In this document: in pieces, positions 5,773-7,166 of the stretch | How positions within the stretch are numbered: position 1 is the first letter of the stretch | Layout of the letters: each line of letters opens with the position of its first letter | DNA from: Burkholderiales bacterium | Lineage (GTDB): Bacteria > Pseudomonadota > Gammaproteobacteria > Burkholderiales > JAEUOS01 | Length of the DNA: 7,166 bases | Assembly: GCA_947456845.1 (NCBI GenBank) | Contig: CANGUJ010000201.1 | Span: 1-7,166 of the forward strand | Direction: 5' to 3' | Translations under genes and position numbers: made by a program | Notes under the pieces: generated by a model | The model's input: the letters and a program-made list of their open reading frames with translations, nothing else | Told to the model about the DNA's origin: nothing | Database searches by the model: none

Positions 5773-6723
5773 TTGCAGAAGCCCCGCGCGCTCGCGCTCA
5801 TCGGCCCCACCGCCTCGGGCAAGACCGGCCTGGCCATCGAACTGGCGCAGGCGCTGGACGGCGAGGTGGTGTCGATGGATTCGGCGCTGGTGTACCGCGG
5901 CATGGACATCGGCACCGCCAAGCCGACGCTGGAAGAGCGCGACGGCGTGCCGCACCACCTGATCGACATCATCGATCCGACCGAGAGCTATTCGGCGGCA
6001 CGCTTTCGTGCCGACGCGCTGGCCGCCGCAACCGACATTCTGGCCCGCGGGCGCGTACCCATCATCACCGGCGGCACCATGCTGTACTTCAAGGCGCTGC
6101 GCGAGGGGCTGGACGACCTGCCGCAGGCCGACAGCGCCGTGCGCGCGGAGGTGGAAGCACAAGCCGCCGCCCGCGGCTGGCCGGCGATGCACGCCGAATT
6201 GGCCGGCATCGACCCGCCGACCGCCGCGCGCCTGGCGCCGACCGACGCACAACGCATCGGCCGCGCGCTGGAGATCTTCCGCATCACCGGCACGCCGATG
6301 TCGCAACTGCTCAACCGCAATGCCGCGCCCGCCGCCTTGCCCTTCGAGATGGCCTGCATCGCGCTGGACGCCTCCGACCGCGCCGTGCTGCATGAACGCA
6401 TCGCCGCGCGCTTCGACGCCATGCTGGCCGCCGGCCTGGTGGAGGAAGTGCGCAACCTGCGCGAGCGCTACCCCGCGCTTGCGGCCGCCCTGCCTTCGAT
6501 GCGCTGCGTCGGTTACCGGCAGGTATGGGAGATGCAGGACGGGCGCCTGCCGGCCAAGGAACTGCGCGACCGCGGCATCTTCGCCACGCGCCAATTGGCC
6601 AAGAGGCAGATCACCTGGCTGCGCAGCTTTACCGACATCACCCGCATCGACTGCCTGAACGAACATTTCCGGCAACAAGCGCTTGGCATCGCACAACCAT
6701 TCATCGAGGAGACCCGGGCATGA
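5773..6723 (+). CDS. miaA: tRNA dimethylallyltransferase MiaA
   Basis: With a TTG start at 5773 the product is 316 residues, the length I recall for E. coli MiaA. It transfers dimethylallyl from DMAPP to N6 of A37 in tRNAs that read codons starting with U. Motifs in order are P-loop GPTASGKT (11-18), DSALVYRGMDIGTAKP (36-51), HHLIDIIDP (61-69), ITGGTMLYFKAL (98-109), DAQRIGRALEI (158-168), RCVGYRQVW (244-252) and ATRQLAKRQITWLR (271-284). The frame is open upstream into mutL (ATG at 5638), but those codons are a shadow of mutL and do not resemble MiaA. TTG lies six residues before the first conserved strand, as expected for the family. No clear Shine-Dalgarno is seen, so translation is probably coupled to mutL, whose stop is 16 bp upstream. 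mutL-miaA is a common pairing. The stop overlaps the start of the next gene as ATGA. Confidence 0.95.
   Translation: MQKPRALALIGPTASGKTGLAIELAQALDGEVVSMDSALVYRGMDIGTAKPTLEERDGVPHHLIDIIDPTESYSAARFRADALAAATDILARGRVPIITGGTMLYFKALREGLDDLPQADSAVRAEVEAQAAARGWPAMHAELAGIDPPTAARLAPTDAQRIGRALEIFRITGTPMSQLLNRNAAPAALPFEMACIALDASDRAVLHERIAARFDAMLAAGLVEEVRNLRERYPALAAALPSMRCVGYRQVWEMQDGRLPAKELRDRGIFATRQLAKRQITWLRSFTDITRIDCLNEHFRQQALGIAQPFIEETRA
6706..6711 (+). promoter_or_regulatory. Shine-Dalgarno of the downstream hydrolase gene
   Basis: GAGGAG inside the end of miaA lies 8 nt before the ATG at 6720. It gives this coupled gene its own ribosome site, unlike mutL and miaA in the same cluster. Confidence 0.75.
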
Positions 6724-7166
6724 CCACATTCGTACTGATCCACGGCGCGTACCACGGCGGCTGGTGCTGGTCGCGCGTTGCCAGCCGGCTGCGCGCCAAG
6801 GGCCACGACGTCCACACGCCAACCCTGGCCGGCATGGGCGAGCACGCCCACCTGCTTTCGCGCCAGATCACGCTCGACACCCATGTGGATGACGTGGTCA
6901 GCCATATCGAAACCGAAGAGCTGGAGAAGGTGGTGCTGGTGGGCCACTCCTATGGCGGACTCATCATCACCGGCGCCGCCGACCGGCTCGATGGCAGCGG
7001 CAAGATCGCAAGCCTGGTGTACCTGGATGCGCTCGCACCGGTGGACGGCAGCCGCTGGAGCGACTTCAACCTGCCCGCTGCAGCGGAGGCGCGCCACGCT
7101 TCCGCGAAGAAGGCGGGCGGCCTCTTCATGCCACCGCCGGATGCCGCAATGTTCGGCCTGACCGAT
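6720..7166 (+). CDS. Alpha/beta hydrolase, N-terminal part (runs off right edge)
   Basis: The first 149 codons are present. The sequence opens with the beta-strand and oxyanion-hole block FVLIHGAYHGGWCW (4-17), then TPTLAGMGEHAHL (33-45), the nucleophile elbow VGHSYGG (74-80, S77) and VYLDALAP (100-107). This pattern resembles the methylesterase/hydroxynitrile-lyase-like branch of alpha/beta hydrolases, often annotated as esterase or salicylate-esterase-like. The catalytic acid and histidine would lie beyond the window, so activity cannot be judged. No signal peptide is seen, so a cytosolic enzyme is likely. The start overlaps the miaA stop by 4 bp (ATGA), with GAGGAG at 6706-6711, so it is translationally coupled to the mutL-miaA unit. 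In E. coli the gene after miaA is hfq, so this neighbour is different. The substrate is unknown. Confidence 0.9.
   Translation, partial: MTTFVLIHGAYHGGWCWSRVASRLRAKGHDVHTPTLAGMGEHAHLLSRQITLDTHVDDVVSHIETEELEKVVLVGHSYGGLIITGAADRLDGSGKIASLVYLDALAPVDGSRWSDFNLPAAAEARHASAKKAGGLFMPPPDAAMFGLTD

Noticed and set aside
5551..6822. 423-codon minus-strand frame opposite miaA
   Set aside because: Antisense shadow of mutL-miaA; the plus-strand frame has all MiaA motifs.
1..7166. CRISPR arrays, insertion sequences, tRNA or rRNA genes
   Set aside because: No regularly spaced repeats, transposase-like frames, terminal inverted repeats or tRNA T-loop signatures were seen.

Overview
The window comes from a GC-rich genome (roughly two thirds G+C by eye) that looks betaproteobacterial. 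The MutL has a DMHA-type endonuclease motif of the kind I recall from Neisseria, mutL is followed directly by miaA, and a CbbQ/CbbO pair is present. I would lean towards a Rhodocyclales/Burkholderiales-like autotroph or denitrifier, but I cannot name a genus.

Layout. Positions 1-1556 (minus strand) hold the N-terminal 234 residues of a CbbO/NorD-type protein, running off the left edge, preceded by cbbQ. CbbQ is a MoxR-type AAA+ ATPase; in the family the pair remodels Rubisco or, for the NorQD relatives, nitric oxide reductase. No Rubisco or Nor subunit gene lies upstream of cbbQ here. Positions 1557-1918 are a 362-bp intergenic region with no conserved gene. It is not empty: on the plus strand it carries a promoter-like element, a possible leaderless 37-codon arginine-rich ORF and a very strong intrinsic terminator, all upstream of argD. 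Positions 1919-3130 (plus) encode an ArgD-type acetylornithine aminotransferase. A hairpin terminator at 3148-3180 separates it from a convergent DedA-family membrane protein gene (3208-3864, minus).

From 3888 to the right edge a plus-strand cluster reads mutL (3915-5756), miaA (5773-6723, probable TTG start) and the first 149 codons of an alpha/beta hydrolase (6720 onward, ATGA overlap with miaA). mutL has a consensus TATAAT placed so that transcription would start on the A of its ATG, suggesting a leaderless mRNA. A divergent -10-like box for dedA lies only 9 bp away.

How the genes fit together. cbbQ-cbbO form one translationally coupled unit, and mutL-miaA-hydrolase form another compact unit joining mismatch repair, tRNA modification and an unassigned hydrolase. 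The most interesting part is the argD leader. Promoter, Arg-rich mini-ORF, mutually exclusive stems and terminator sit in the order of a classical amino-acid attenuator, for a pathway usually controlled by ArgR. This is a hypothesis from sequence; a terminated small RNA is the main alternative.
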